The notes under the pieces are model-generated. The model was not told the DNA's origin, searched no databases, and was given only the letters and a program-made list of their open reading frames with translations. The translations under genes and the position numbers were made by a program. From an uncultured Pelagibacteraceae bacterium (lineage in GTDB: Bacteria > Pseudomonadota > Alphaproteobacteria > Pelagibacterales > Pelagibacteraceae): a DNA stretch of 64,000 bases. How positions within the stretch are numbered: position 1 is the stretch's first letter; each line of letters starts with the position of its first letter. The stretch spans positions 1-64,000 of the forward strand of contig CACCPE010000001.1 of the NCBI GenBank assembly GCA_902547825.1, in the 5' to 3' direction. Positions 17,430-25,237 of this stretch are shown here, one piece after another.

Positions 17430-17444
17430 TGGTAATCATTATCA
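17430..17444. promoter_or_regulatory. Fur-box-like 7-1-7 palindrome (proximal)
   Basis: TGGTAATCATTATCA is a 7-1-7 inverted repeat with one mismatch, matching the Fur core TGATAATNATTATCA at all but two positions. It begins 51 bp upstream of the 58-aa gene start, near where its promoter should be, so repression by an iron-loaded Fur-family regulator is the simple reading. Confidence 0.55.
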
Positions 17445-17468
17445 CTAAAAATTAAGGGAAAAGACTTT

Positions 17469-17483
17469 TAATGATAATCATTA
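17469..17483. promoter_or_regulatory. Fur-box-like 7-1-7 palindrome (distal)
   Basis: TAATGATAATCATTA is a perfect 7-1-7 inverted repeat and overlaps the GATAATCATTA part of the classical Fur consensus. Its centre is 39 bp from the centre of the proximal box. Both lie in the short gap between the thiolase stop and the 58-aa gene on the same strand, so the 58-aa gene is the only sensible target. Confidence 0.6.
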
Positions 17484-17499
17484 GCAAAGATAAATAAGA

Positions 17500-18672
17500 T
17501 TATCTTTCTATACACATTGCAATACCCATACCACCACCAATACAAAGAGTCGCTAATCCCTTTTTAACATCTCTTTTGATCATTTCATGAATTAATGTAA
17601 CGAGTATTCTTGTGCCTGATGCTCCAATTGGGTGACCGATTGCGATTGCACCGCCATTAACATTCACCTTTTCGTCTGGAATAGAAAGAGTTTTTAATAC
17701 CGCTAAACTTTGAGCCGCAAAAGCTTCATTAATTTCAAATAAATCTACATCCTTAATTGACCAACCTGCCAAATCCAAAGCTTTTTTTGAAGATGGAATT
17801 GGCCCTGTCCCCATTAATGCAGGATCAACTCCGCAACTTGCCCAAGATTTTATAGAAACTAATTTTTCAATTCCTCTTTTTTCGGCTTCATCGCTTGACA
17901 TGACTGCTACCGCAGCAGCTCCATCATTTATCCCTGATGCATTTCCTGCAGTTACAGTTCCATCTTTTTTAAAAGCTGGTTTTAATCTCGTTAAAGCTGA
18001 GAAACTTATTCCTTCTCTAGGATGTTCATCTTTAAAAAAATCGATCTCAGCTTTTTTAGATTTTATCTTAAAATTGATAATCTCGTCATGAAATTTATTT
18101 TCCTTTTGAGCCTTCAAAGCTTTATCTTGAGAATTGAATGCAAACTTATCTTGCTGATCTCTAGTAACTTGGAATTTTTCAGCAACATTTTCAGCGGTAA
18201 TGCCCATGTGGTATCCATTAAATGCGTCCCATAGACCATCTTTTATCATAGTGTCAATTAGCTCAGTATCTCCTAATTTTTTTCCATCCCTTAGATGAAT
18301 TGCGTGTGGTGCCAAAGACATATTTTCTTGGCCTCCAGCAATAACCACTTTGGAATCACCAGCTCTAATACTTTGAAAAGCTGAAGCTACAGATCTTATA
18401 CCAGATCCGCAAACTTGATTTACAACAAAAGCTGGTTTTTCTTTTGGGATACCTGATTTCATCGAAGCTTGTCTCGCAGGATTTTGGCCAGAACCACCAG
18501 TTAAAACTTGTCCCATAATCACTTCATCAACATCAGTGCTGCTTATTTTTGATCTTTTTAAAACATTGGATATAACTGAGGATCCTAAATCTTCTGCGCT
18601 AATATTTTTTAAGGTTTTTCCTAAAGAACCCACAGCTGTTCGAGCAGCTCCCACAATATAAATATTTTTCAT
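17500..18672 (-). CDS. acetyl-CoA C-acetyltransferase (thiolase)
   Basis: Biosynthetic or degradative thiolase that interconverts two acetyl-CoA and acetoacetyl-CoA. Active-site signatures are complete: NQVCGSGIRSV with the acylated Cys (~88), NVNGGAIAIGHPIGASG with the catalytic His, and CIGGGMGIAMCIER with the second Cys near the end. At 390 residues it is full length. Together with acetoacetyl-CoA synthetase upstream it completes acetoacetate to acetyl-CoA. It lies 18 bp after the start side of the O-antigen ligase gene on the same strand, and is followed by the Fur-boxed mini-gene, so it ends its transcription unit or reads into that region. Confidence 0.95.
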   Translation of the reverse strand: MKNIYIVGAARTAVGSLGKTLKNISAEDLGSSVISNVLKRSKISSTDVDEVIMGQVLTGGSGQNPARQASMKSGIPKEKPAFVVNQVCGSGIRSVASAFQSIRAGDSKVVIAGGQENMSLAPHAIHLRDGKKLGDTELIDTMIKDGLWDAFNGYHMGITAENVAEKFQVTRDQQDKFAFNSQDKALKAQKENKFHDEIINFKIKSKKAEIDFFKDEHPREGISFSALTRLKPAFKKDGTVTAGNASGINDGAAAVAVMSSDEAEKRGIEKLVSIKSWASCGVDPALMGTGPIPSSKKALDLAGWSIKDVDLFEINEAFAAQSLAVLKTLSIPDEKVNVNGGAIAIGHPIGASGTRILVTLIHEMIKRDVKKGLATLCIGGGMGIAMCIER

Positions 18673-18690
18673 TTTCTAAAACTTATATCT

Positions 18691-20022
18691 TTATAGTTTA
18701 TTTTCAATTGAATTTTTTTTTCTGGTTAATCCTATTAAAATACCAATTATTAAAAATAAATATGTTGCGTTTCCAGTTGTAAAAAAACTACCCGTGCTCT
18801 TTAAAGGGAAAACTTCTACAATAAACAGAAAAATAAAAGGAATTACTAAGATATCATCATTTAACTTTGATAAATAAAAATATTTTTTTATAAATGTTAA
18901 ATACAATACTGAAATAAACATTACTAAAACTGAAACAAAGCCAACTAAACCAGTTTCGGTCAATATTTCTAAATAATAATTATGTGGATGCATATTACAA
19001 ATAAATTTATTATCTTTATCTATATTTTTTCTCTCGTGACAATAAAACCTAAAATTTTTTATACCACCCCCAATATATTTATTCATCAACCAAGTATCAT
19101 AAAAAGTTGAAAATTCTTTTAGGTATTGGGGAGTTTTATCGCCGTCAATATCTTGTTTAGTTATTGCTATCGCCATTTTTACTATTTTATCTTGAAATCC
19201 TAAAAAATGAGTTCTTATTTCATTGTTAGAGTTATACAAAACTAAGAAAATTACTGAAAAAATAAATATGAAAGGAATAAAAAATTTCCTAGTCTGTTTC
19301 TGAAAAATAGCAATTAAAGATACAGCTAACACAAACAACAACAAAGGCATTCTATTGCCAGATAATATTAGACCACAAACAAATATTGAAAAAAAAATTG
19401 GAATTAAATATTTAGAGAACTTTTTTGAAAAGTCTGAAAACATAATCGGCAATGCAAAAAATGAGAATAAAGAAAACCTCTGAATATATCCCCCTGCAAT
19501 TAATTCATCCCCAAAAGGACCTCCTAATCTTCTACCCCTGCCAATGGTCTCAAAACCAAATATATCTTTACCGTTTACGTATTGATAAAAGATATCAAAA
19601 CAAACAAACAGAGAGGATAATAAACAGGTGATTAAAAAAAAATTTAGATTTATATTTTTATTCTCAATTAAAAATCTTAAAACAAAATATAAAAAAAGAT
19701 ACTTTAGAAAAAAAACAGATTTTATTGTTGTTCCAAATTTACCTCTATAGGAATAAAACTCGTTGTAGTTAGTATAAAGACTAAAATCATTGTAGATTCC
19801 TGTTAAAACAATTAGCATAAAAAAAACAATAATTACCTTATCTAAAAAAAAATACTGTATTTTAAAAATATTTTTCCAATAAATAATTAAACACGATAGT
19901 ATCAAAATTATTACATTAATGTTTATAATCATGTTTCCGGCAATAAAACTTATTGGAAGCAAAGATATTAAAAAACTAAAGTAATTTGATTTAATATTTT
20001 GAAGATTAGAAAATAAATACAT
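18691..20022 (-). CDS. O-antigen ligase/polymerase (Wzy_C family) membrane protein
   Basis: Polytopic inner-membrane protein of about ten to twelve helices; the family either joins undecaprenyl-linked polysaccharide to lipid A core (WaaL) or polymerises repeats (Wzy). The family region is visible as LSGNRMPLLLFVLAVSL in a helix and the large periplasmic loop ending NMHPHNYYLEILTETGLVG, where the His and the E..TE segment are conserved. A second loop has GGPFGDELIAGGYIQR. Sequence alone does not separate ligase from polymerase. It opens the envelope-polysaccharide block that continues across the tRNA; the downstream thiolase is probably unrelated in function. Confidence 0.85.
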   Translation of the reverse strand: MYLFSNLQNIKSNYFSFLISLLPISFIAGNMIININVIILILSCLIIYWKNIFKIQYFFLDKVIIVFFMLIVLTGIYNDFSLYTNYNEFYSYRGKFGTTIKSVFFLKYLFLYFVLRFLIENKNINLNFFLITCLLSSLFVCFDIFYQYVNGKDIFGFETIGRGRRLGGPFGDELIAGGYIQRFSLFSFFALPIMFSDFSKKFSKYLIPIFFSIFVCGLILSGNRMPLLLFVLAVSLIAIFQKQTRKFFIPFIFIFSVIFLVLYNSNNEIRTHFLGFQDKIVKMAIAITKQDIDGDKTPQYLKEFSTFYDTWLMNKYIGGGIKNFRFYCHERKNIDKDNKFICNMHPHNYYLEILTETGLVGFVSVLVMFISVLYLTFIKKYFYLSKLNDDILVIPFIFLFIVEVFPLKSTGSFFTTGNATYLFLIIGILIGLTRKKNSIENKL

Positions 20023-20099
20023 TTTACAAGATATTATGATAATGGTTTATAACATGAATTTTAACAAAAAATATGTTATATACTAAATATAATAAATTT

Positions 20100-20173
20100 G
20101 CGCCTGTAGCTCAATTGGATAGAGCGCTTGGCTACGGACCAGGAGGTTCTGGGTTCAAATCCTAGCAGGCGCA
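20100..20173 (+). tRNA. tRNA-Arg (anticodon ACG)
   Basis: A 74-nt cloverleaf: acceptor GCGCCTG pairs with CAGGCGC, the D arm is GCTC/GAGC, the anticodon arm CTTGG/CCAGG has loop CTACGGA giving ACG, and the T arm is CTGGG/CCTAG with loop TTCAAAT. CCA is not encoded. ACG would be converted to ICG by TadA to read CGU, CGC and CGA. It lies 7 bp before the GT39-like gene, inside the polysaccharide block. Confidence 0.95.
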
Positions 20174-20179
20174 AAAATT

Positions 20180-21415
20180 ATGGACGTTAATCAAAAAAAA
20201 TTTTTTTTCTTCTTAATTCTTTTTAATATTATTTTAAGAGTTACTGCATCATATTTTTTTGGAGATACTGAAGTACATATGGAGTGGGGAAGATTAGTTC
20301 ATAATCTAAATCTCACAGGTGTATTGGGTATAAATGTTGTTTTAAACGAGCATATTGCTTCCCCTGCTTATGCGGTGTCTGGTCAAATAGTTCTACCATC
20401 AGTTTTCATGCCGCCGCTATATGCTTATTACATATTTTTGTTGAAATTAATCTCTTTTGATTTACTAAGTCTTATAAATATTTTAATTTTTTCTCAGATT
20501 ATACTGAGTTGTATCTCCATTTATATTTTTCATAAAATATTATTAAAATTTTTTAAACTTAAGCTTTGTCTAATTTTTTCAACAATTTTTTCCATTTTTC
20601 CTCTTTATGTCTATTCTTCAACTCAAGCATCTTCAATTACTTTGCAAGTTTTTTTATTATTATTTTATTTCTTTTACCTTCTTGAATTCCTAGATAAAAA
20701 AAAATCAAAGGACTTAATTCTTTTTTCTATAAGCTCTAGTTTATTGATTTTGACTAGAGGAGAATTCTTTTTTTTTCATTTACTTACTCTCATTTATTTT
20801 TTTGTGTTTTTAAAATTTAATTTAAAATCATTTTTAATTTCTATAATCATTTCAATTATTTTAATATCGCCATATTTAAAGCGAAATTACGAAAACTTCG
20901 ATGCTTTTGTTTTAACAAAATCATTTGGATATAATCTTCTAAAAGGCAATAATCCAGACTTAAAAGTAGAAGGAAGTATAAATTTTATAGAAAAAAATTT
21001 TAATCAAAAAATGATAAAAATTGAAACAAATAATAAATACGAAATAAAATTAGATAATTTTTATAAAAATGAAGCTTATAATATTATTAAAAAAGATCCA
21101 ATTATTTATTTAAATCTATATTTTAAGAAAATTCTCTCTTTTTTGTTTTTGGATTTTAAATCTTCTTACTTAAATTATTACAATCCAATTCATATAATTC
21201 CAAAAATTATTTTATCAATTTTTAGTTTTATTGGTCTGTTTTTATTTATTAACAAGAAAGGTTTCTTTCAGTTTTTATGTATATTTTATATCAGTAATAT
21301 TATGATATTTTCAATTTTTTTTATACTCCCAAGGTACAGTCTTATACTTCTTCCAATTCAATTAATATTAACTTTTAAAGTTTTTGAGCTTTTAAGAAGA
21401 AAATTCTTTAATTAA
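20180..21415 (+). CDS. GT39/ArnT-like polyprenyl-phosphate glycosyltransferase membrane protein
   Basis: Integral membrane protein (411 aa, ~10 helices) of the dolichyl-phosphate-mannose/ArnT-like GT-C class, which uses a polyprenyl-phosphate sugar to glycosylate a lipid or protein on the periplasmic side. The first periplasmic loop contains FFGDTEVHMEWGR with the acidic pair expected at the catalytic site, then VFMPPLYAYYIF, both typical. The C-terminal third is a helix bundle with no large soluble domain. The GT2 protein at 23513 is the kind that makes the polyprenyl-phosphate sugar donor for it. It converges with the epimerase gene, overlapping by 24 bp. Confidence 0.75.
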   Translation: MDVNQKKFFFFLILFNIILRVTASYFFGDTEVHMEWGRLVHNLNLTGVLGINVVLNEHIASPAYAVSGQIVLPSVFMPPLYAYYIFLLKLISFDLLSLINILIFSQIILSCISIYIFHKILLKFFKLKLCLIFSTIFSIFPLYVYSSTQASSITLQVFLLLFYFFYLLEFLDKKKSKDLILFSISSSLLILTRGEFFFFHLLTLIYFFVFLKFNLKSFLISIIISIILISPYLKRNYENFDAFVLTKSFGYNLLKGNNPDLKVEGSINFIEKNFNQKMIKIETNNKYEIKLDNFYKNEAYNIIKKDPIIYLNLYFKKILSFLFLDFKSSYLNYYNPIHIIPKIILSIFSFIGLFLFINKKGFFQFLCIFYISNIMIFSIFFILPRYSLILLPIQLILTFKVFELLRRKFFN

Positions 21416-22444
21416 TTGATTTATAATTTTTTTTGTAGAATATATTTGTTTCCATCTTGGATAATGCTTTTTAAATTTCTTCATATTAGAGATATACCAA
21501 ATATGGTCTCCAACTCTATTTTCCTTTAAAATATTTTTTTTAATTTTAATGTTAGCTAAAATTTCAACCATAGAAAGTGCCTCTAAAATTGAACAATTAG
21601 AAAAACGTCCTCCACCAATATTATAAATTTCTCCTTTTCTCGGTTTTTTATAAAATTCCCAAAAACAATTAACTAAATCTATGCTATGTATATTATCTCT
21701 TACTTGTTTACCTTTATATCCAATTAAAGTGTATTTTCTCTTTTTTAAGCAAGTTTTAACAAGGTAGGATAAAAATCCGTGAAGTCTAGCACCAGAGTGA
21801 TTTGGGCCGGTTATGCATCCTGCTCTAAAACAAGCTGTTTTTAAACCAATATTTTTTCCATATTCTTGAACAATCAAATCAGCATAGGATTTTGAAACAC
21901 CGAAAAAACTATGAGTGCAATTATCGATAGCCATATTTTCATCAATGCCAGATTTATATTTATGGGTATTTTTAATTTCCCATCTATTTTTTTCTTCAAT
22001 TAAAGGTAATTTATTTGGATTATCACCATAAACTTTGTTGGTAGACATAAATATAAAAGGTACTTCTGGACAGTGCAATTTAGTTAGCTCTAGTAAATTA
22101 AGAGTGCCCCTCGCATTAATTTCAAAGTCAATAAAAGGTTTATTTTTTGCCCAATCATGAGAGGGCTGTGCAGCAGCATGGATTATAACTTTTATTTTTT
22201 TTTTATATTTAATAAAAACCTTACTTAAAGCTTGGTAGTTGGTAATATCTAAATTTAAATGTTCGTAACTTTTTAAATCTCCTTTTAGTTTTTTTTTAAT
22301 CCAAGTGATATCTCCATCTTTACCAAAAAAAAATTTTCTAGCGTTATTATCTATTCCTAAAATATTAAAACCTTTTTTTGAAAAATAATAAGCAGACTCA
22401 GATCCAACCAAACCACAAGAACCTGTAATTAATGCTATATTCAT
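21392..22444 (-). CDS. NAD-dependent nucleotide-sugar epimerase/dehydratase (CDP-paratose epimerase-like)
   Basis: Extended short-chain dehydrogenase. Rossmann motif TGSCGLVGSE at the N-terminus and an Asn-rich ENMAIDNCTHSFFGVSKSYAD giving the YxxxK equivalent as FGVSKSYAD, so the usual catalytic Tyr may be replaced or shifted. GIDNNARKFFFGKDGD is characteristic of the RfbE-like/CDP-tyvelose epimerase subgroup. It makes or alters a nucleotide sugar for the surface polysaccharide. It overlaps the upstream paralogue by 4 bases (ATGA), so the two are co-translated. 350 residues. Exact sugar unknown. Confidence 0.8.
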   Translation of the reverse strand: MNIALITGSCGLVGSESAYYFSKKGFNILGIDNNARKFFFGKDGDITWIKKKLKGDLKSYEHLNLDITNYQALSKVFIKYKKKIKVIIHAAAQPSHDWAKNKPFIDFEINARGTLNLLELTKLHCPEVPFIFMSTNKVYGDNPNKLPLIEEKNRWEIKNTHKYKSGIDENMAIDNCTHSFFGVSKSYADLIVQEYGKNIGLKTACFRAGCITGPNHSGARLHGFLSYLVKTCLKKRKYTLIGYKGKQVRDNIHSIDLVNCFWEFYKKPRKGEIYNIGGGRFSNCSILEALSMVEILANIKIKKNILKENRVGDHIWYISNMKKFKKHYPRWKQIYSTKKIINQLIKEFSS

Positions 22445-23469
22445 TTGAAATATTTTAATATCTTTTTGTTATAAGCTAACCAATAATATATATCTCTTAT
22501 TATTCGATCTATACTTCTTTTAGGTTTCCATCTATAATTTTTAAATATTTTACTATTATCAGATACATAATAAGGCACATCAAACATAGAAGTTTTTAAA
22601 ACACTATCAATTTTTATTTTACAAGTTGTTAATTTTTGACATTTAAATGACAAGTCCTTTAATGATATTGAATTTTTCAACCCACCTCCGATATTAAAAG
22701 TTTTATTATAAATTTTTTTCATTCTAATCATTTGCAAGTAAATTATCTCACAAACATCATCTATATGTATTACATCTCTGACTTGATTTCCCCTACCACC
22801 AAAGCCAATATAGGATAATTTTTTTTTTAAAAAATGCTTGGCAACCCATAAAGAAACAAATCCTTGATCTTGTTTTCCAAACTGCCAAGGACCTGCTATT
22901 ACTCCAAATCTGTTAATCATAAATCGCGAATTTCTTCTAAAAAACATTTCTTTAATTAATTTTTCCGAAGCGAGTTTTGTAAAACCATAAAGCGAGCTAG
23001 CCGACTCGGTCTCAAAACTTTCATTAATTACCTTTTTTATTTTTATAGGTTTTTTCAAATTAGTATTTGGCAAAATTTTTTTTAAATGTTCTATCGAATA
23101 TACTCTGCTAGAAGATAGAAAAATTAAATTTGAATTATCTTTAATGCATTTTTTTAAAATATTAAAAGTTCCAACTAAATTTGTATTGAAAACTCTGTCC
23201 GGATCTTTTCTTGAGGCATCAATTGCTGGTTCTGCACAGCAATCAATAATTAAGTTAAATCTTCCTAATTTTTGAATTTTTTTGTAATCCTCAATATTTA
23301 TTTTAAAGTTACGTATTTTATTAGTAGTAAGTCTATTTCTATTAATTATTGATCCACTTCTAGATAAATTATCTAATGAAATAATTTTAACTTTTTTTAT
23401 CTTTTTTTTCAGATAAATAGCAATATTTGACCCAACAAATCCGCATCCTCCTGTAATAAGTATTTTCAT
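22441..23469 (-). CDS. NAD-dependent nucleotide-sugar epimerase/dehydratase
   Basis: A second extended SDR of 342 residues, a distant paralogue of the gene after it. Seen: TGGCGFVGSNIA for NAD binding, ISLDNLSRSGS for the adenosine ribose, SSSRVYS with the catalytic Ser, and SSLYGFTKLASEK with the YxxxK pair (Tyr-Gly-Phe-Thr-Lys). The catalytic triad is therefore complete here. RNQVRDVIHIDDV closes the substrate pocket. Starts 43 bp from the divergent GT2 gene. Likely to work on a CDP- or UDP-hexose in the same pathway as its partner; the product sugar cannot be read from the sequence. Confidence 0.82.
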   Translation of the reverse strand: MKILITGGCGFVGSNIAIYLKKKIKKVKIISLDNLSRSGSIINRNRLTTNKIRNFKINIEDYKKIQKLGRFNLIIDCCAEPAIDASRKDPDRVFNTNLVGTFNILKKCIKDNSNLIFLSSSRVYSIEHLKKILPNTNLKKPIKIKKVINESFETESASSLYGFTKLASEKLIKEMFFRRNSRFMINRFGVIAGPWQFGKQDQGFVSLWVAKHFLKKKLSYIGFGGRGNQVRDVIHIDDVCEIIYLQMIRMKKIYNKTFNIGGGLKNSISLKDLSFKCQKLTTCKIKIDSVLKTSMFDVPYYVSDNSKIFKNYRWKPKRSIDRIIRDIYYWLAYNKKILKYFK

Positions 23470-23512
23470 TAAGAAATAAATATCTTACTAATAAAGAAAA
23501 ATAAACAAACTT

Positions 23513-24226
23513 ATGCTATCGATAATAGTGCCAGTAAGAAACGAGTCTCAAAATTTAAAAGGGGTTTTTGAATATTTTTCAAACAATTTAAAAAATATTA
23601 ATTTTGAAGTTCTCATAATTAATGATTTTAGCAAAGATGATACTTTTCATAAATCTGAAAATCTTTCGAATGATTTTCGAAATTTTCGAGTTTTAAATAA
23701 TAAAAAAAAGGGATTGGGCGGTGCTATCAATTTAGGTATCATTGAGTCAAAAGGAGAGAATTTAGCTATCGTGATGGCTGACCAATCTGATGATATTAAC
23801 GACTTATTAAAGTACAATGATATTATGAACTCTGATAACTATGATGCTGTTTTTGGTTCAAGGTTTTTAAAAGAATCTAAAGTTAATGATTATCCCTTTC
23901 AAAAATTAATTTTAAATAGGATATTTAACTTATTTGTAAGTTTAATTTTCTGGAATAAATATAATGATTACACAAATGCTTTCAAAATATATAAAAAAAA
24001 GAGTTTACTAGAAATTATGCCAATTATATCTGAAAGTTTTAATGTTTTTTTAGAAATTCCTTTAAAAATAATTTCCCGTAACTACAAATATAAGATTATA
24101 CCAATTAATTGGTTGGGACGGAAAAAAGGCGAGTCTAAGTTTAAAATTAAGGAACTAAGATCAAAATATCTTTTTACTCTAATTTATTGTTTTATTGAAA
24201 AAATTTTATTAAATATTAAAAAATGA
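23513..24226 (+). CDS. family 2 glycosyltransferase (DPM1/GtrB-like)
   Basis: Cytoplasmic GT-A enzyme: SIIVPVRNESQNL at the N-terminus, IINDFSKDDT for nucleotide binding, and MADQSDDIND in the place of the DXD metal motif. It lacks clear C-terminal membrane helices, as in short dolichol/polyprenyl-phosphate mannose synthases, so it probably makes a polyprenyl-phosphate sugar used by the GT39-like protein. 237 residues. The stop overlaps the start of the 31-aa microprotein by 4 bases (ATGA). Confidence 0.85.
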   Translation: MLSIIVPVRNESQNLKGVFEYFSNNLKNINFEVLIINDFSKDDTFHKSENLSNDFRNFRVLNNKKKGLGGAINLGIIESKGENLAIVMADQSDDINDLLKYNDIMNSDNYDAVFGSRFLKESKVNDYPFQKLILNRIFNLFVSLIFWNKYNDYTNAFKIYKKKSLLEIMPIISESFNVFLEIPLKIISRNYKYKIIPINWLGRKKGESKFKIKELRSKYLFTLIYCFIEKILLNIKK

Positions 24227-24318
24227 AAAAACTATTGAATCTTACATTGCAAAAATCAGTTATACTTTTTTTTATAATTGTATTTTTAATTTTATTATTA
24301 TTTACAATTGTTTTATAG
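24223..24318 (+). CDS. 31-aa single-helix membrane microprotein, not in ORF track
   Basis: MKKLLNLTLQKSVILFFIIV then a further hydrophobic run to the stop; essentially one membrane helix with a positive N-terminus (inside-positive orientation predicted). Its ATG overlaps the GT2 stop (ATGA), which favours real translation by coupling. It also overlaps the convergent uppP stop by 6 bp. A membrane anchor or regulator of the preceding GT2, which itself lacks a membrane helix, is a reasonable inference. A chance ORF remains possible in such AT-rich sequence. Confidence 0.45.
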   Translation: MKKLLNLTLQKSVILFFIIVFLILLLFTIVL

Positions 24319-25071
24319 GTAAGCTAAGATTATCAATACAAATCCTAAGAAAATTCTATATATTACAAAATATTTTAAACTAAAGTTTTTAACAAACTTT
24401 AAAAAATATTTAATAGTAATTAAAGAGAATATGAATGAAAAAAAAATTGTGACTATATTTAATATCGAAAAACCTATATTTGGTGAATTAATAATCTCTT
24501 GTACTCCAAAAATGCTGACTGCTCCTAAAGTTGGAATAGACAATAAAAAAGATATTTTTGCAGAGTCCAACCTGTTGAAATTTAGTAATCTAGCTGCAGT
24601 AATCGTAATACCAGATCTACTCACTCCTGGTATTAAAGAAAGAACTTGAAAAACCCCTATTATAATTGCAGATTTGAAAGTGAAGTTATGTTCAATATTA
24701 TTTTGGAGTTTGTATTTATCACTTATATAAAGCAGAGCTCCAAAAATTAATGTTGCAAAAGCTATTATTTTTATATTTCTAAGTTCATCTATTATATTGT
24801 ACTTAACTAAAATATAGCCCATAATCATAACAGGTATTGACGAGATAAAGATTTTTAGAAATAATAGTTTATTTTCTACGAAGTTAGAAATTTCTTTATG
24901 AAAATAGGTCAGTATTGCGATAAAAGAACCTATATGCAAACTAACATCTATCGATAAACTTTTGACTTCAAAATTTAAATATTCTGAGATTAAAATTAAA
25001 TGAGAAGAAGAACTTACTGGAATAAATTCAGTAACACCCTGAATAATAGACAGAATCAATATTTCAAACAT
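24313..25071 (-). CDS. uppP: undecaprenyl-diphosphatase UppP/BacA
   Basis: Integral membrane phosphatase that recycles undecaprenyl diphosphate to the monophosphate carrier used for peptidoglycan and surface glycans. Both family signatures are present: GVTEFIPVSSSSHLIL near the start and PGVSRSGITITAARL in the second half, with their Glu, Ser and Arg active-site residues. I place the start at the Met of MFEILILSIIQG (25071), which matches the family N-terminus; the tracked 25137 adds 22 polar residues. About 252 residues. Ends the glycan block, consistent with its carrier-lipid role. Confidence 0.93.
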   Translation of the reverse strand: MFEILILSIIQGVTEFIPVSSSSHLILISEYLNFEVKSLSIDVSLHIGSFIAILTYFHKEISNFVENKLLFLKIFISSIPVMIMGYILVKYNIIDELRNIKIIAFATLIFGALLYISDKYKLQNNIEHNFTFKSAIIIGVFQVLSLIPGVSRSGITITAARLLNFNRLDSAKISFLLSIPTLGAVSIFGVQEIINSPNIGFSILNIVTIFFSFIFSLITIKYFLKFVKNFSLKYFVIYRIFLGFVLIILAYL

Positions 25072-25184
25072 TAGTTGAGAATTAAATGTTAAGGATGTTC
25101 TTTTAATGTCATCACTAAATGCATAGCTGATATGCATAAAAACACGCTAAAATATAAGGAATAATAAAATATAGGTAATAATTA

Positions 25185-25213
25185 TTGACCTTAAATTTCT
25201 TTAAATTTTTAAG
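25185..25213 (+). promoter_or_regulatory. weak candidate promoter for gltDB
   Basis: TTGACCTTAA occurs 48 bp before the gltD start, the same ten bases as in front of the TAXI gene at 891. The -10 region at 17-18 bases is poor (TTTAAG or TTAAGT). The shared decamer may be only a common -35 with an AT-rich flank. Confidence 0.25.
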
Positions 25214-25237
25214 TTTTTTAACTAGTTTGACGAACTT

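Noticed and set aside
20100-20173. Phage or island attachment site at tRNA-Arg
   Set aside because: No integrase and no repeated tRNA 3' end was seen in the window; only the general location is suggestive.
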